From contig NZ_JAJCIC010000046.1 in the NCBI RefSeq assembly GCF_020554865.1, positions 1 to 21,953 on the forward strand: DNA of 21,953 nucleotides, in the 5' to 3' direction. Of this stretch, positions 7,317 to 14,859 are shown one piece after another (position 1 is the first letter of the stretch; every line of letters begins with the position of its first letter). The translations under genes and the position numbers were made by a program. Source of the stretch: Lacrimispora sp. 210928-DFI.3.58 (lineage in GTDB: Bacteria > Bacillota > Clostridia > Lachnospirales > Lachnospiraceae). The notes below the pieces were generated by a model that did no database searches, had not been told where the DNA came from, and saw nothing but the letters and a program-made list of their open reading frames with translations.

Positions 7317-8234
7317 ATGAGAAAACGCATATCGGCTATTATAATTGCCATCATTTTTCTGACAGGCCTCTCTGTTCTTCTATATCCGACGGTCAGCGAT
7401 TATATCAATGAGAGGCATGCTTCCAGGGCTATCGCCGCCTATGACAGGTTGGTAGAGGAGCTGCCGGAGGAAGATTATGGCAGAGAGCTTCAGGAGGCAG
7501 AGGTCTATAATGGGTATCTTGCCGGACTGGGTAATCTGGGAACAGCAGTTGCAGCGGAGCAGGAGCGGGAAGACAGTCCCTATGAGGGGCTTCTCAATGT
7601 GGGCGGCAATGGGATCATGGCTGTCATCCAAATTCCCTCCATCGGTGTGCAGCTTCCCATCTACCACGGCACAGATGAAGGCGTTCTCCAGGTAGCAGCA
7701 GGCCATTATATGGGTTCCTCCCTCCCCATAGGAGGGGAGAGCACCCATGCCCTGATCACAGGACACAGGGGTCTCCCGTCAGCGAAGCTGTTTACAGATT
7801 TGGATCGTCTGGAAACAGGAGACGTGTTCTATATCAAGGTTTTAGGGGATATCCTGGAGTATGAGATCGATCAGATCCAGGTCGTGCTCCCTTCGGAGCT
7901 TGACAGCCTTTCTATTGAGGAAGGACAGGATTACGTAACTCTGATCACCTGTACTCCCTATGGTATCAACAGCCACCGGATGCTGGTCCGGGGCACAAGG
8001 ATTCCTTATGATGGAAACTATGAGGAAAAGGCGCCAGTGAAGCCGGCGCCGGGAAAAAGCGATATTCCCCGGGAGGAGAGCCGGGGCAGGGCCTTCAGCA
8101 CGCAGCAGTGGATCCTGTTTGGAGCGGCGGCATTTGCCATCGCAATCCTTCTGGGACTTCTGATACCAGGAAAGAAGTCCGGGAAAGGGAAGCGGGCCGG
8201 GGCGGATAAGATCGAAGAAAGAAGGAAGCCATGA
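7317..8234 (+). CDS. srtC: Class C pilin sortase
   Basis: This 305-residue membrane transpeptidase cuts LPxTG signals and joins pilins through Lys side chains. The N-terminal anchor is about residues 5-25. The family core follows in order: IPSIGVQLPIYHGT, GHYMGSSLPIGG, ALITGHRG with His150, TLITCTPYG with Cys212, and NSHRMLVRG with Arg221. A second C-terminal membrane helix (about 263-283) and a basic tail are typical of class C. A canonical D-P-aromatic lid motif is not obvious; a D-S-P-Y stands in the lid region. I prefer ATG 7317 to upstream TTG 7290 because it begins MRKRIS just before the helix, although the nearby AGAGAGG site is only moderate. It lies 57 bp after the backbone pilin, and its stop overlaps the next start by four bases (ATGA), implying translational coupling. 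Confidence 0.93.
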   Translation: MRKRISAIIIAIIFLTGLSVLLYPTVSDYINERHASRAIAAYDRLVEELPEEDYGRELQEAEVYNGYLAGLGNLGTAVAAEQEREDSPYEGLLNVGGNGIMAVIQIPSIGVQLPIYHGTDEGVLQVAAGHYMGSSLPIGGESTHALITGHRGLPSAKLFTDLDRLETGDVFYIKVLGDILEYEIDQIQVVLPSELDSLSIEEGQDYVTLITCTPYGINSHRMLVRGTRIPYDGNYEEKAPVKPAPGKSDIPREESRGRAFSTQQWILFGAAAFAIAILLGLLIPGKKSGKGKRAGADKIEERRKP

Positions 8235-9043
8235 AGAAAATAAACAGAAAAAACAGGGTGGCGGCTTTTCTGGCAGCAGTGCTGCTGACATCCATCTGTC
8301 TTTGCCAGGCAGTGTTGGGCGCAGAGAATGCGGGAATTGATGTATCGCGGAAGATATCTCTGACGATCGATCTGGAGGCAGAGAGCAGGAGGGCCACCAT
8401 TTCTCTTTACCAGGTAGGGCAGTGGGACGGAAGTACAGGGAAATATGTGCTTACCGACGAATATGCTCCTTCTGGGGCAAATATTGATGAAACCACGGCA
8501 TCAGGAGCTTTGGAGGCTGCCAGGAAGCTGGAGTCCTATGCAAAAGAGCGGGGGCCGGCTGCCATTAGCACCCAGGCTACTGCATCCGGCAGGCTGACAT
8601 TTACAGGTCTTGACAATGGCTTGTATCTGGTTTGCCAGAGCCGGGGCTCATCTGACAATGTTGTCATCAGCCCATTTTTAACAACACTTCCTGTGATAGA
8701 TGTGGAAGCAGGCAATTGGGTCTATGATGTGGTTTCAGTGACAAAATGTGAACCCATTACCACTCCGGGAGGCAGTCACTCCGGCGGAGGCGGTGGAGGC
8801 GGCGGGGGCGGCGGAAGCTCCAGCGGCCACAGAGCTGTGAGCACTGCGGACGGCGGCCCGGGAGTAGTCCAGGCGGCTCCGGACGGTGTTCCTGAAGAGC
8901 CTGCTGTGCCTCCAATCATAGGATTGCTGCCCAGAACAGGAGACAGTGCGGTGAGATTCCAGATCTTTTTTGGAATCGCCATCGCAGGAGCTGCACTGTT
9001 TGTAGTGGCAGCCCGAAAGGCGAGAAAGAAGAACGAGCAGTAA
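8231..9043 (+). CDS. LPRTGD minor pilin, likely basal subunit
   Basis: This 270-residue secreted protein has a signal peptide over about residues 1-31. One prealbumin-like domain (about 38-175) contains the TFTGLDNGLYLV strand that also appears, in similar form, in the backbone pilin. An eleven-glycine run (185-195) inside a Ser/Gly linker and a Pro/Ala-rich stretch follow. The sorting signal is LPRTGD (233-238), a hydrophobic helix and an Arg/Lys tail. One domain plus a proline-containing tail near the wall signal is the usual build of basal pilins (FctB/SpaB type), which the anchoring sortase attaches to peptidoglycan. The sixth sorting-motif residue is Asp rather than the Gly found in the other two substrates here, so a different sortase may handle it. 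AAGGAAG at 8222-8228 lies inside the srtC end. Confidence 0.87.
   Translation: MKKINRKNRVAAFLAAVLLTSICLCQAVLGAENAGIDVSRKISLTIDLEAESRRATISLYQVGQWDGSTGKYVLTDEYAPSGANIDETTASGALEAARKLESYAKERGPAAISTQATASGRLTFTGLDNGLYLVCQSRGSSDNVVISPFLTTLPVIDVEAGNWVYDVVSVTKCEPITTPGGSHSGGGGGGGGGGGSSSGHRAVSTADGGPGVVQAAPDGVPEEPAVPPIIGLLPRTGDSAVRFQIFFGIAIAGAALFVVAARKARKKNEQ
8783..8815 (+). repeat. Eleven-codon glycine run, G-rich tract
   Basis: Eleven consecutive GGN codons encode the polyglycine linker of the minor pilin. The coding strand is almost purely G with regular spacers and could form a two-tier G-quadruplex. The run may change length by whole codons without breaking the frame. Confidence 0.8.
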
Positions 9044-9056
9044 AAATAGAACGGAT

Positions 9057-9093
9057 ATGCCGCTGTATGACAGAATATGTTGTATGGCGGCAT
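9057..9093 (+). other. Intercistronic hairpin before the class B sortase
   Basis: ATGCCGC (9057-9063) and GCGGCAT (9087-9093) form a perfect 7-bp stem around a 23-base loop in the 123-bp gap between the minor pilin and srtB. No T-run follows. It may be an mRNA processing or stability element; it does not look like a terminator. Confidence 0.4.
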
Positions 9094-9166
9094 TCTGCGC
9101 AAAAGAGAAAAAGCTGCAATAGTTAACGGTGTTCCTGTATGTGAGAAAAGGGGTGAAAGAGGAAAT

Positions 9167-10000
9167 ATGAGAAGAAGAATCTGGCAGTTAACAGCGATAT
9201 TGGCCTTCTGCTGCATGGCAGCCGGGCTGGGAGGCCTTGTCCGGGAATATTGGATCAGAGAGCAGGAGCAGAGGGACTATGAGAGTCTGGCGTCCGAGGT
9301 GCGCGGGATCAGGGAGGAGATACCGGGGGCAGAGCCGGGAATAGAAGGGGAAGAAACTCTGGGGACATGGAGCGCAGAGGCTTTAAGGGAGAAAGAGCAG
9401 GAGAGGGGAGAAGGAGCAGAGGAGCCCTGGGATCCGGATGGAGTAACGATTGATTTCGAGGCCCTCCGGGCAGTTAATCCCGATGTGGTGGGATGGATCA
9501 TTGTGCCGGGCACCAGTATTGATTACCCTATCCTTCAGGGGAGGGACAATGAGGAATATCTGCATAAAAATGTGAGGGGAGCGAAAAGTGTAGCGGGAGC
9601 CATTTATCTTGATTCAGAGGACAAGAAGGATTTTTCCAGCCTCCATAACATCCTTTACGGCCATCATATGAGAAATGGCATTATGTTCAGTGACATTACA
9701 CAATATAAAGAGCAGGACTATTTTGACACACACAGGGATATTTACATCTATACCCCGGAGGGCATGGTTCATCTGAAAGCATTGGCTGCTCTTTATACCA
9801 CGCCTGATGCTGCCCGCAGGCAGATTCATTTTAAAAATGAGGATGAATTTGAGCTCTATATAAAAGAAATGACTGCAGGAGCCCAGGCAAAGGCCTCTGA
9901 AGATGCAGAAATTCACCGCCTGTACTCCTTCGTTACCTGCAGCTATGAGATCCGTGATGGGCGGACCATCCTTTATGCTTATGAGGCGGATGAGGGCTGA
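9167..10000 (+). CDS. srtB: Class B sortase
   Basis: This 277-residue membrane-anchored cysteine transpeptidase has an N-terminal helix (about residues 7-25) followed by a charged, Glu-rich spacer to about residue 90. The catalytic domain runs from VNPDVVGWIIVPGTSIDYPILQ through YGHHMRNGIMF (His166), SFVTCSYE (Cys258) and DGRTILYA (Arg266). The YGHHM and TCSYE..DGRT patterns and a lack of the second C-terminal helix are class B features. ATG 9167 is preferred over ATG 9077 because GAAAGAGG sits just before it and the membrane helix follows directly. As last gene of the pilus locus it is the best candidate for anchoring the finished fibre or basal pilin to the wall. Class B enzymes are otherwise known for haem-protein anchoring, but no iron genes are nearby. 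Confidence 0.92.
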   Translation: MRRRIWQLTAILAFCCMAAGLGGLVREYWIREQEQRDYESLASEVRGIREEIPGAEPGIEGEETLGTWSAEALREKEQERGEGAEEPWDPDGVTIDFEALRAVNPDVVGWIIVPGTSIDYPILQGRDNEEYLHKNVRGAKSVAGAIYLDSEDKKDFSSLHNILYGHHMRNGIMFSDITQYKEQDYFDTHRDIYIYTPEGMVHLKALAALYTTPDAARRQIHFKNEDEFELYIKEMTAGAQAKASEDAEIHRLYSFVTCSYEIRDGRTILYAYEADEG

Positions 10001-10082
10001 AAATAATTGGGCAGGCCTCTTCCGTCCTTCCGGCAGCTGTGATGCAAAATGGGTGCAAAATGCGTAGCTCAAGAAAAAAAGA

Positions 10083-10111
10083 TTGACAGAATCCGGCCGG
10101 CTGATTATAAT
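10083..10111 (+). promoter_or_regulatory. Consensus promoter of the trp operon
   Basis: A perfect TTGACA (10083-10088) and a perfect TATAAT (10106-10111) are separated by exactly 17 bases. Transcription should start near 10118 and run into the T-box leader. A full-consensus vegetative promoter fits a gene set whose control is by leader termination rather than initiation. No clear terminator for the pilus operon lies between 10001 and 10082. Confidence 0.93.
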
Positions 10112-10370
10112 AAATTCAGCGAGTTAAAGTGACAGTATGATATAGAAAACCGTTGAGCAGGAGTAAGTAAGGTTGTATTTCCAGGCGCAGAGAGCTTCCG
10201 GATGGTGTAAGGAAGCGTTGGGATAGAGTCTGAATGGACCTGCGAGGGCATCGGGAAACCGGAGGAGAACACCGAAGGGAGTATAGATTGACGGGTATCC
10301 CACCGTTACCAGGGAGAACGCATGATGGTGCGTTGCAGAGCGGGCGTAAAATATCTTGTTCGATGACACA

Positions 10371-10405
10371 GCATCAGGTACTATTTGACTTGATGCTTTT
10401 TATTT
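10371..10405 (+). other. T-box stem III followed by a U-run
   Basis: GCATCAGGT (10371-10379) pairs with ACTTGATGC (10388-10396) in a 9-bp stem with one G-U pair and an 8-base loop. TTTTTATTTT follows directly. By position it is stem III of the T-box, but its shape also fits a moderate intrinsic terminator. Confidence 0.6.
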
Positions 10406-10484
10406 TCCAGATGGAGGTGCTGGGCTGCCTTCCACAGGATCAAAGGAATAAGAGAACGCCAATCAGGGTGGTACCGCAGAAGTG

Positions 10485-10545
10485 AAAAGCTTTTGTCCCT
10501 GTTGATTACAGAAATGTAACCGGCAGAGACAAGAGCTTTTTGTCA
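10485..10545 (+). terminator. Regulated terminator of the trp T-box
   Basis: The arms at 10485-10501 and 10524-10540 pair over 17 positions with two G-U pairs. The apical region contains a small TTACA/TGTAA hairpin with a GAAA loop (10506-10519). A T-run (TTTTT) ends the second arm. The first arm includes the CCCTG segment that the antiterminator competes for. The terminator ends about 40 bases before trpE. Confidence 0.92.
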
Positions 10546-10584
10546 TATTAGGAGATTTGACTTTAGGAAATGGAGGATATTACA

Positions 10585-12123
10585 ATGATGGTTCCCACAT
10601 GTGAAGAGATTTTAAAGCTGGCAGACAACTATGACATCATTCCTGTGTGCAGTGAGGTATATGCAGATGTGGTGACGCCGATCACACTGCTGCGGCGGAT
10701 CGCAGAGAGAAGCAGCCGGTTCTACCTGTTAGAGAGCATTGAAGGAGGAGAAAAGTGGGGACGGTATTCCTTTCTGGGCTATGACCCCATTATGCGGGTG
10801 ACCTTAAAGCAGGGAAAGGTTTCTATTGAGAGCAGGACAGAAGATTTTGTCTCAAAGACCTTGGAAACAGATAAGCCCTATGATGTCTTAAGGAACATTT
10901 TAAAGAAATATAAATCTCCCAGGCTGAAAGGGCAGCCGCCATTTACAGGAGGCTTTGTGGGATATTTCTCCTATGCCATGATCGAGTATGCAGAGCCCAC
11001 CCTTCACATCACCAGAGGAGATGCCAATGACTTTGATCTGATGCTGTTTGACAAGGTGATCGCCTATGACCATCTGAAGCAGAAGATCGAGATCGTAGTG
11101 AATATGAAGACCGGGCGCAGGACGGGCGCGGAGCTTGGAACGGAAGCCGGGGCAGAGCCGGGGCATGGAGCGGGACTTGACTTCCTTATGGGAGAATACG
11201 GAAAGGCCTGTGCGGAGATAGAGGCCATCACAGCGTTGATCAACGACTCTGCACCTCTTAAAAAGCTGGCTTCTACAGAAAAACCAAACTTCACCTGCAA
11301 CGTATCAAAGGATGAGTATTGCAGGGTTGTGGAGAAGACAAAGGAATATATCCTGGACGGCGACATTTTCCAGGCAGTGATCTCCAGGCAGTTTACCAGT
11401 CCCTATGAAGGAAGCCTGTTAAATGCCTACCGGGTCTTAAGGACGACAAACCCATCGCCCTATATGGTGTATATGAATATTGACGGGGATGAGATCATAA
11501 GCACCTCGCCGGAAACTCTGATCCGCCTGGAAAATGGCCGCCTCACCACCTTCCCGGTGGCAGGCTCCAGGCCCAGAGGAGCTACAGAAGAGCTGGATAA
11601 GGAGCTGGAGGCAGAGCTTTTGGCAGATGAGAAGGAGCTGGCAGAACACAATATGCTGGTAGACCTGGGGAGAAATGATATTGGAAGGATCGCCTCCTTT
11701 GGTTCTGTGGAGGTGACGGAGTACCAGATGATCCACCGGTATTCTAAGATCATGCACATCTGCTCCCAGGTAGAAGGAGATATAAGGCCGGAATGCGATG
11801 GCTGCTCCGCCATAGAATCCCTTCTTCTCGCCGGAACGCTTTCGGGAGCGCCGAAGATCAGGGCCTGTGAGATCATTGAGGAGCTGGAGCAGGTTCCAAG
11901 AGGCGTGTACGGCGGCGCTTTGGGATATCTGGATTTTACAGGAAACCTGGACACCTGCATCGCCATCCGCATGGCGGTGAAGCAGAATGGCAGGGTGACA
12001 GTCCAGGCCGGAGGCGGCATTGTGGCAGACAGCGTGCCGGAGTCTGAATATCAGGAGTCAGCCAACAAAGCGGGAGCCGTGATACAGGCCATTATAAATG
12101 CAGGGGAGGTAAATGACAGATGA
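10585..12123 (+). CDS. trpE: Anthranilate synthase component I
   Basis: This 512-residue enzyme converts chorismate to anthranilate, using ammonia supplied by TrpG. The N-terminal LLES at residues 48-51 and the following GRYSFLG belong to the tryptophan feedback site. The C-terminal chorismate-binding domain shows FQAVISRQF, SPETLI, PVAGSRPRG, ELAEHNMLVDLGRNDIGR, LSGAPKIRACEIIEELE and RGVYGGALGYLDFTGNLDTCIAIR, all conserved. An Ala/Gly/Glu-rich insertion at about 178-200 sits between the two domains and looks dispensable. ATG 10585 (followed by another ATG) is chosen because GGAGG at 10572-10576 precedes it by eight bases and would lie inside the gene if ATG 10570 were used. Its stop overlaps trpG by four bases, matching the 1:1 complex. 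Control is by the T-box leader. Confidence 0.97.
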   Translation: MMVPTCEEILKLADNYDIIPVCSEVYADVVTPITLLRRIAERSSRFYLLESIEGGEKWGRYSFLGYDPIMRVTLKQGKVSIESRTEDFVSKTLETDKPYDVLRNILKKYKSPRLKGQPPFTGGFVGYFSYAMIEYAEPTLHITRGDANDFDLMLFDKVIAYDHLKQKIEIVVNMKTGRRTGAELGTEAGAEPGHGAGLDFLMGEYGKACAEIEAITALINDSAPLKKLASTEKPNFTCNVSKDEYCRVVEKTKEYILDGDIFQAVISRQFTSPYEGSLLNAYRVLRTTNPSPYMVYMNIDGDEIISTSPETLIRLENGRLTTFPVAGSRPRGATEELDKELEAELLADEKELAEHNMLVDLGRNDIGRIASFGSVEVTEYQMIHRYSKIMHICSQVEGDIRPECDGCSAIESLLLAGTLSGAPKIRACEIIEELEQVPRGVYGGALGYLDFTGNLDTCIAIRMAVKQNGRVTVQAGGGIVADSVPESEYQESANKAGAVIQAIINAGEVNDR

Positions 12124-12710
12124 TCCTTTTGATTGATAATTATGACAGCTTTTCCTACAACCTGGTGCAGATGCTGGGAAGTCTGGAGCCTGATATCCGG
12201 GTGGTGCGGAATGACAAAATCACAGTAGAAGAAATCGAAGCCATGGCTCCCAGCCATCTGGTCCTTTCGCCGGGGCCGGGATATCCGAAGGACGCAGGGA
12301 TCCTGGAGGAGGCTGTGGTAAGGCTTGCAGGGAAGCTTCCTATCCTCGGAGTGTGCCTGGGCCACCAGGGCATCTGTGAGGCCTTTGGAGGCAAGGTGGC
12401 ACATGCAAAAAAGCTGATGCATGGAAAGCAGAGCATGGTGGAGACAGGAGTTGGAGGAACGAAATGCCCGCTGTTTGAAGGACTTCCCTCTAAGATCCCG
12501 GCGGCCCGCTATCATTCCCTGGCGGCGGTACCGGAATACCTTCCGGCGGAGCTTAAGATCACCGCAAGAGATTGTGAGGAAGGGGAGATCATGGCAGTAC
12601 AGCACAGGGAATATCCCATATATGGCCTCCAGTTCCACCCGGAATCCATCCTGACGCCCCAGGGGAAGGAGATCCTTGCAAACTTCCTGAAAATCAGGGC
12701 CGGAATCTGA
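12120..12710 (+). CDS. trpG: Anthranilate synthase component II, glutamine amidotransferase
   Basis: This 196-residue class I glutaminase supplies ammonia to TrpE. Visible motifs are MILLIDNYDSFSYNL at the start, LSPGPGYPKDAG (oxyanion region), GVCLGHQ with nucleophile Cys79, and LQFHPES with His173 and Glu175 of the triad. Length is normal for a stand-alone subunit. It starts within the trpE stop (ATGA), so it depends on trpE translation. It could also serve p-aminobenzoate synthesis as PabA, since the two are often shared; no pabB lies in this window. Confidence 0.96.
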   Translation: MILLIDNYDSFSYNLVQMLGSLEPDIRVVRNDKITVEEIEAMAPSHLVLSPGPGYPKDAGILEEAVVRLAGKLPILGVCLGHQGICEAFGGKVAHAKKLMHGKQSMVETGVGGTKCPLFEGLPSKIPAARYHSLAAVPEYLPAELKITARDCEEGEIMAVQHREYPIYGLQFHPESILTPQGKEILANFLKIRAGI

Positions 12711-12801
12711 AGATCAGTGACAAACTCCTGGACACGTTCCGGGAAAATACAGCAAACAAAAAATAAAAGCGAAAAAGCAGTGATAAAAAAGGAGAATGAT
12801 C

Positions 12802-13830
12802 ATGATAAAGCAGGCAATCCACCAGTTGGTAGAAAATAAAAATTTGGACTATGATACAACAAAGCAGGTTATGGACGAAATTATGAGCGGTGAGGCTACA
12901 CAGGCACAGATATCCGCTTTTATCACCGCACTTAGGATGAAGGGGGAAACCATAGAGGAAATCACAGCCTGCGCCGCTGTTATGCGTGACAAGGCAGTAA
13001 AGCTTACACCGCCCTTTGAGGTCATGGACATTGTGGGAACAGGAGGAGATGAGGCAGGAACCTTCAACATTTCTACTACCAGCGCCTTTGTGGCTGCCGC
13101 AGGAGGCATCCGGGTGGCAAAGCACGGCAATAGAAGCGTGTCCAGCAGGAGCGGCGCTGCGGATGTGCTGGAGCACCTGGGAGCCTGCCTGGACTTAAGT
13201 GCAGAGCAGGCAGAAAAGGTATTGGAGGACACGGGAATGTGCTTCCTTTATGCACCTGCCCACCACTCTTCTCTGAAATATGCAGCTCCTGTGAGGAAGG
13301 AGACCGGAATCAGAAGCATTTTTAATATTCTGGGGCCTCTTTCCAATCCGGCAAATGCTTCCATGCAGCTTCTTGGCGTGTACAGCAGAGATTTGGTGGA
13401 GCCGCTGGCCCAGGTGCTGTCAAATCTGGGAGTTACAAGAGGAATGGCCGTATGCGGTGGAGACGGACTGGACGAAGCCACACTCACGGGACCAACCCAT
13501 GTGTGCGAGATACGGTTTGGGGAGCTGACCAGCTATGAGATCACACCGGAGGAGCTGGGTCTTACACCCTGCCGCCCGGAGGACCTGGTGGGAGGCACAC
13601 CGGAGGAAAATGCAGAGATCACAAAAGCGATCCTTTCCGGCAGCCTGACAGGGCCGAAGAAGGATGTGGTGGTGTTAAACGCGGCCTTAAGCCTTTATCT
13701 GGGAATTGATAACTGTACCATAAAAGACTGCATCGCAACGGCAAAGGAGCTGATCGAGTCAGGAAAGGCCCTGGAGAAGATGGAGGAATTTATCCGGGCA
13801 ACTCAGGAAGCAAAGGCAGGACTTTCATAG
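12802..13830 (+). CDS. trpD: Anthranilate phosphoribosyltransferase
   Basis: This 342-residue enzyme joins anthranilate to PRPP to give phosphoribosyl-anthranilate. The signature GTGGDEAGTFNIST (from residue 79) binds PRPP. KHGNRSVSSRSGAADVLEHLG and FLYAPAHHSSLKYAAPVRKETGIRSIFNILGPLSNPA are the conserved anthranilate/Mg-binding segments. ATG 12802 is chosen over ATG 12796 because AAAGGAG at 12788-12794 would be only one base from the latter. It follows trpG after 91 bp of A-rich sequence that shows no promoter or terminator. Its stop codon falls inside the first copy of the 11-bp direct repeat that flanks the following GC-rich segment. Confidence 0.96.
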   Translation: MIKQAIHQLVENKNLDYDTTKQVMDEIMSGEATQAQISAFITALRMKGETIEEITACAAVMRDKAVKLTPPFEVMDIVGTGGDEAGTFNISTTSAFVAAAGGIRVAKHGNRSVSSRSGAADVLEHLGACLDLSAEQAEKVLEDTGMCFLYAPAHHSSLKYAAPVRKETGIRSIFNILGPLSNPANASMQLLGVYSRDLVEPLAQVLSNLGVTRGMAVCGGDGLDEATLTGPTHVCEIRFGELTSYEITPEELGLTPCRPEDLVGGTPEENAEITKAILSGSLTGPKKDVVVLNAALSLYLGIDNCTIKDCIATAKELIESGKALEKMEEFIRATQEAKAGLS

Positions 13831-13942
13831 AAAACCTGCATGCGCCCGGCTGGCGGGCGAGCCATCGAACCGCGAAGGTCTGGCGGGCGCACTTGGCATA
13901 CCTGAAATTATGCCGCCTTACGGCAGCGGTTTTTCATAGAAA
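13823..13942. mobile_element. Candidate REP/MITE-like insertion flanked by an 11-bp direct repeat
   Basis: TTTCATAGAAA occurs at 13823-13833 and again at 13932-13942. Between them are 98 bp of GC-rich, hairpin-rich DNA unlike the rest of the operon. Inside are two copies of CTGGCGGGCG (13850-13859 and 13880-13889), a GCCCG/CGGGC hairpin near 13844-13858, a GGCATA/TATGCC hairpin near 13895-13914, and a GCCG/CGGC stem near 13913-13924 followed by AGCGGTTTTT. The ends (AAAACC-TGC and GCAGC-GGTTTT) are roughly inverted. The direct repeat looks like a target-site duplication. It contains the trpD stop codon, so no coding is lost. No family name is claimed. Confidence 0.5.
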
Positions 13943-13971
13943 GCATTTATGGACAGAACAGGAGAGAGAGT

Positions 13972-14859
13972 ATGATATTGGATACGATCGCGGCTTCCAC
14001 GAGAAAGCGGGTGGAGAAGCATAGGGAGAAAAAAAGTCTGGAGCAGGTAAGGCGGGAAGCCCTGGAACTGGCGGAGAAGGACGGAAGGGCTGCAGAGGAG
14101 AGGGCAGCCGGGCCAGAAGATGAGCAGGAAAAGGCAGTCAGGTCAGGGAAGAACCAGACAGCCAATGCCAGCCTGGTTCTGCCCTTCGAGGCAGCTCTCA
14201 GGCGTCCCGGCGTCTCCTTTATCTGCGAGGCGAAAAAGGCATCCCCTTCAAAGGGATTGATCGCCCCTCATTTTCCCTACGTGGACATTGCAAGAGAATA
14301 TGAGGAGGCAGGGGCAGATGCAATGTCTGTGCTGACGGAGCCGGAATTTTTCCTGGGAAATGACAGCTATTTAGAGGAGATACACAGGGCAGTGGATCTT
14401 CCACTTTTGAGAAAGGATTTTACCATTGATGAGTACCAGATCTACGAGGCAAAGGTGTTAGGCGCCTCCGCAGTGCTGCTCATCTGTTCCCTGCTAAATG
14501 GTGAGCAGTTAAAGCGCTACATCGGCATATGCCGGGAGCTGGGGCTGTCACAGCTGGTGGAGGCCCATACAGATGAAGAGGTTTCAGTGGCAGCAGAGGC
14601 AGGAGCCACGATTATAGGGATCAACAACAGGAATTTGAAGACCTTTGAGGTGGATTTTTCCAATGCCTTAAGGCTGCGCAGGCTTGTTGATAAGAATACG
14701 GTCTTTGTGGCGGAAAGCGGTATCCGTGGACCGGAGGATGTAAAGGCCCTAGCTGAGGCAAAGGTGGATGCAGTGCTCATTGGGGAGACCCTTATGAGGG
14801 CAGAAAATAAAAAGGAAATGCTGCAAAGGCTGCGGGCAGCAGCAGGAGGCCTGGCATGA
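13972..14859 (+). CDS. trpC: Indole-3-glycerol-phosphate synthase
   Basis: This 295-residue TIM-barrel enzyme closes the indole ring from carboxyphenylamino-deoxyribulose phosphate. Conserved segments are SFICEAKKASPSKGLI with the catalytic Lys pair, YEEAGADAMSVLTEPEFFLG, LPLLRKDFTIDEYQI, LVEAHTDEE, GINNRNLKTFEVD and VAESGIRGPEDV. The protein is longer than usual because a hydrophilic E/A/K-rich segment at about 35-68 is inserted between the N-terminal helix and the barrel. GGAGAG at 13961-13966 precedes the ATG. It lies downstream of the GC-rich candidate insertion, which might reduce expression of trpC and trpF if it acts as a partial terminator. Its stop overlaps the trpF start by four bases. 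Confidence 0.96.
   Translation: MILDTIAASTRKRVEKHREKKSLEQVRREALELAEKDGRAAEERAAGPEDEQEKAVRSGKNQTANASLVLPFEAALRRPGVSFICEAKKASPSKGLIAPHFPYVDIAREYEEAGADAMSVLTEPEFFLGNDSYLEEIHRAVDLPLLRKDFTIDEYQIYEAKVLGASAVLLICSLLNGEQLKRYIGICRELGLSQLVEAHTDEEVSVAAEAGATIIGINNRNLKTFEVDFSNALRLRRLVDKNTVFVAESGIRGPEDVKALAEAKVDAVLIGETLMRAENKKEMLQRLRAAAGGLA

Larger units (their letters stand above)
10150..10545 (+). promoter_or_regulatory. T-box riboswitch, tryptophan-specific (UGG specifier)
   Basis: The leader senses uncharged tRNA-Trp and then lets RNA polymerase pass into trpE. The base of the specifier region is closed by GCAGG (10157-10161) with CCTGC (10239-10243). The 5' side has the AGTAAG bulge, and the 3' side reads GAA-UGG-ACC with the specifier codon at 10235-10237. 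A GGATGGTGTAA segment at 10200-10210 matches the conserved stem I distal region. Stem III is at 10371-10396. The T-box core AGGGTGGTACCGC lies at 10465-10477. CAGGG at 10464-10468 can pair with CCCTG at 10497-10501 to make the antiterminator, and the same CCCTG is used by the terminator stem, so the two are mutually exclusive. The variable base of the UGGN bulge is U. Confidence 0.95.

Noticed and set aside
10010..10080. Search for a terminator after the class B sortase
   Set aside because: Only a short direct repeat (TGCAAAATG, twice) and weak pairing are visible with no stem plus T-run, so none is reported.
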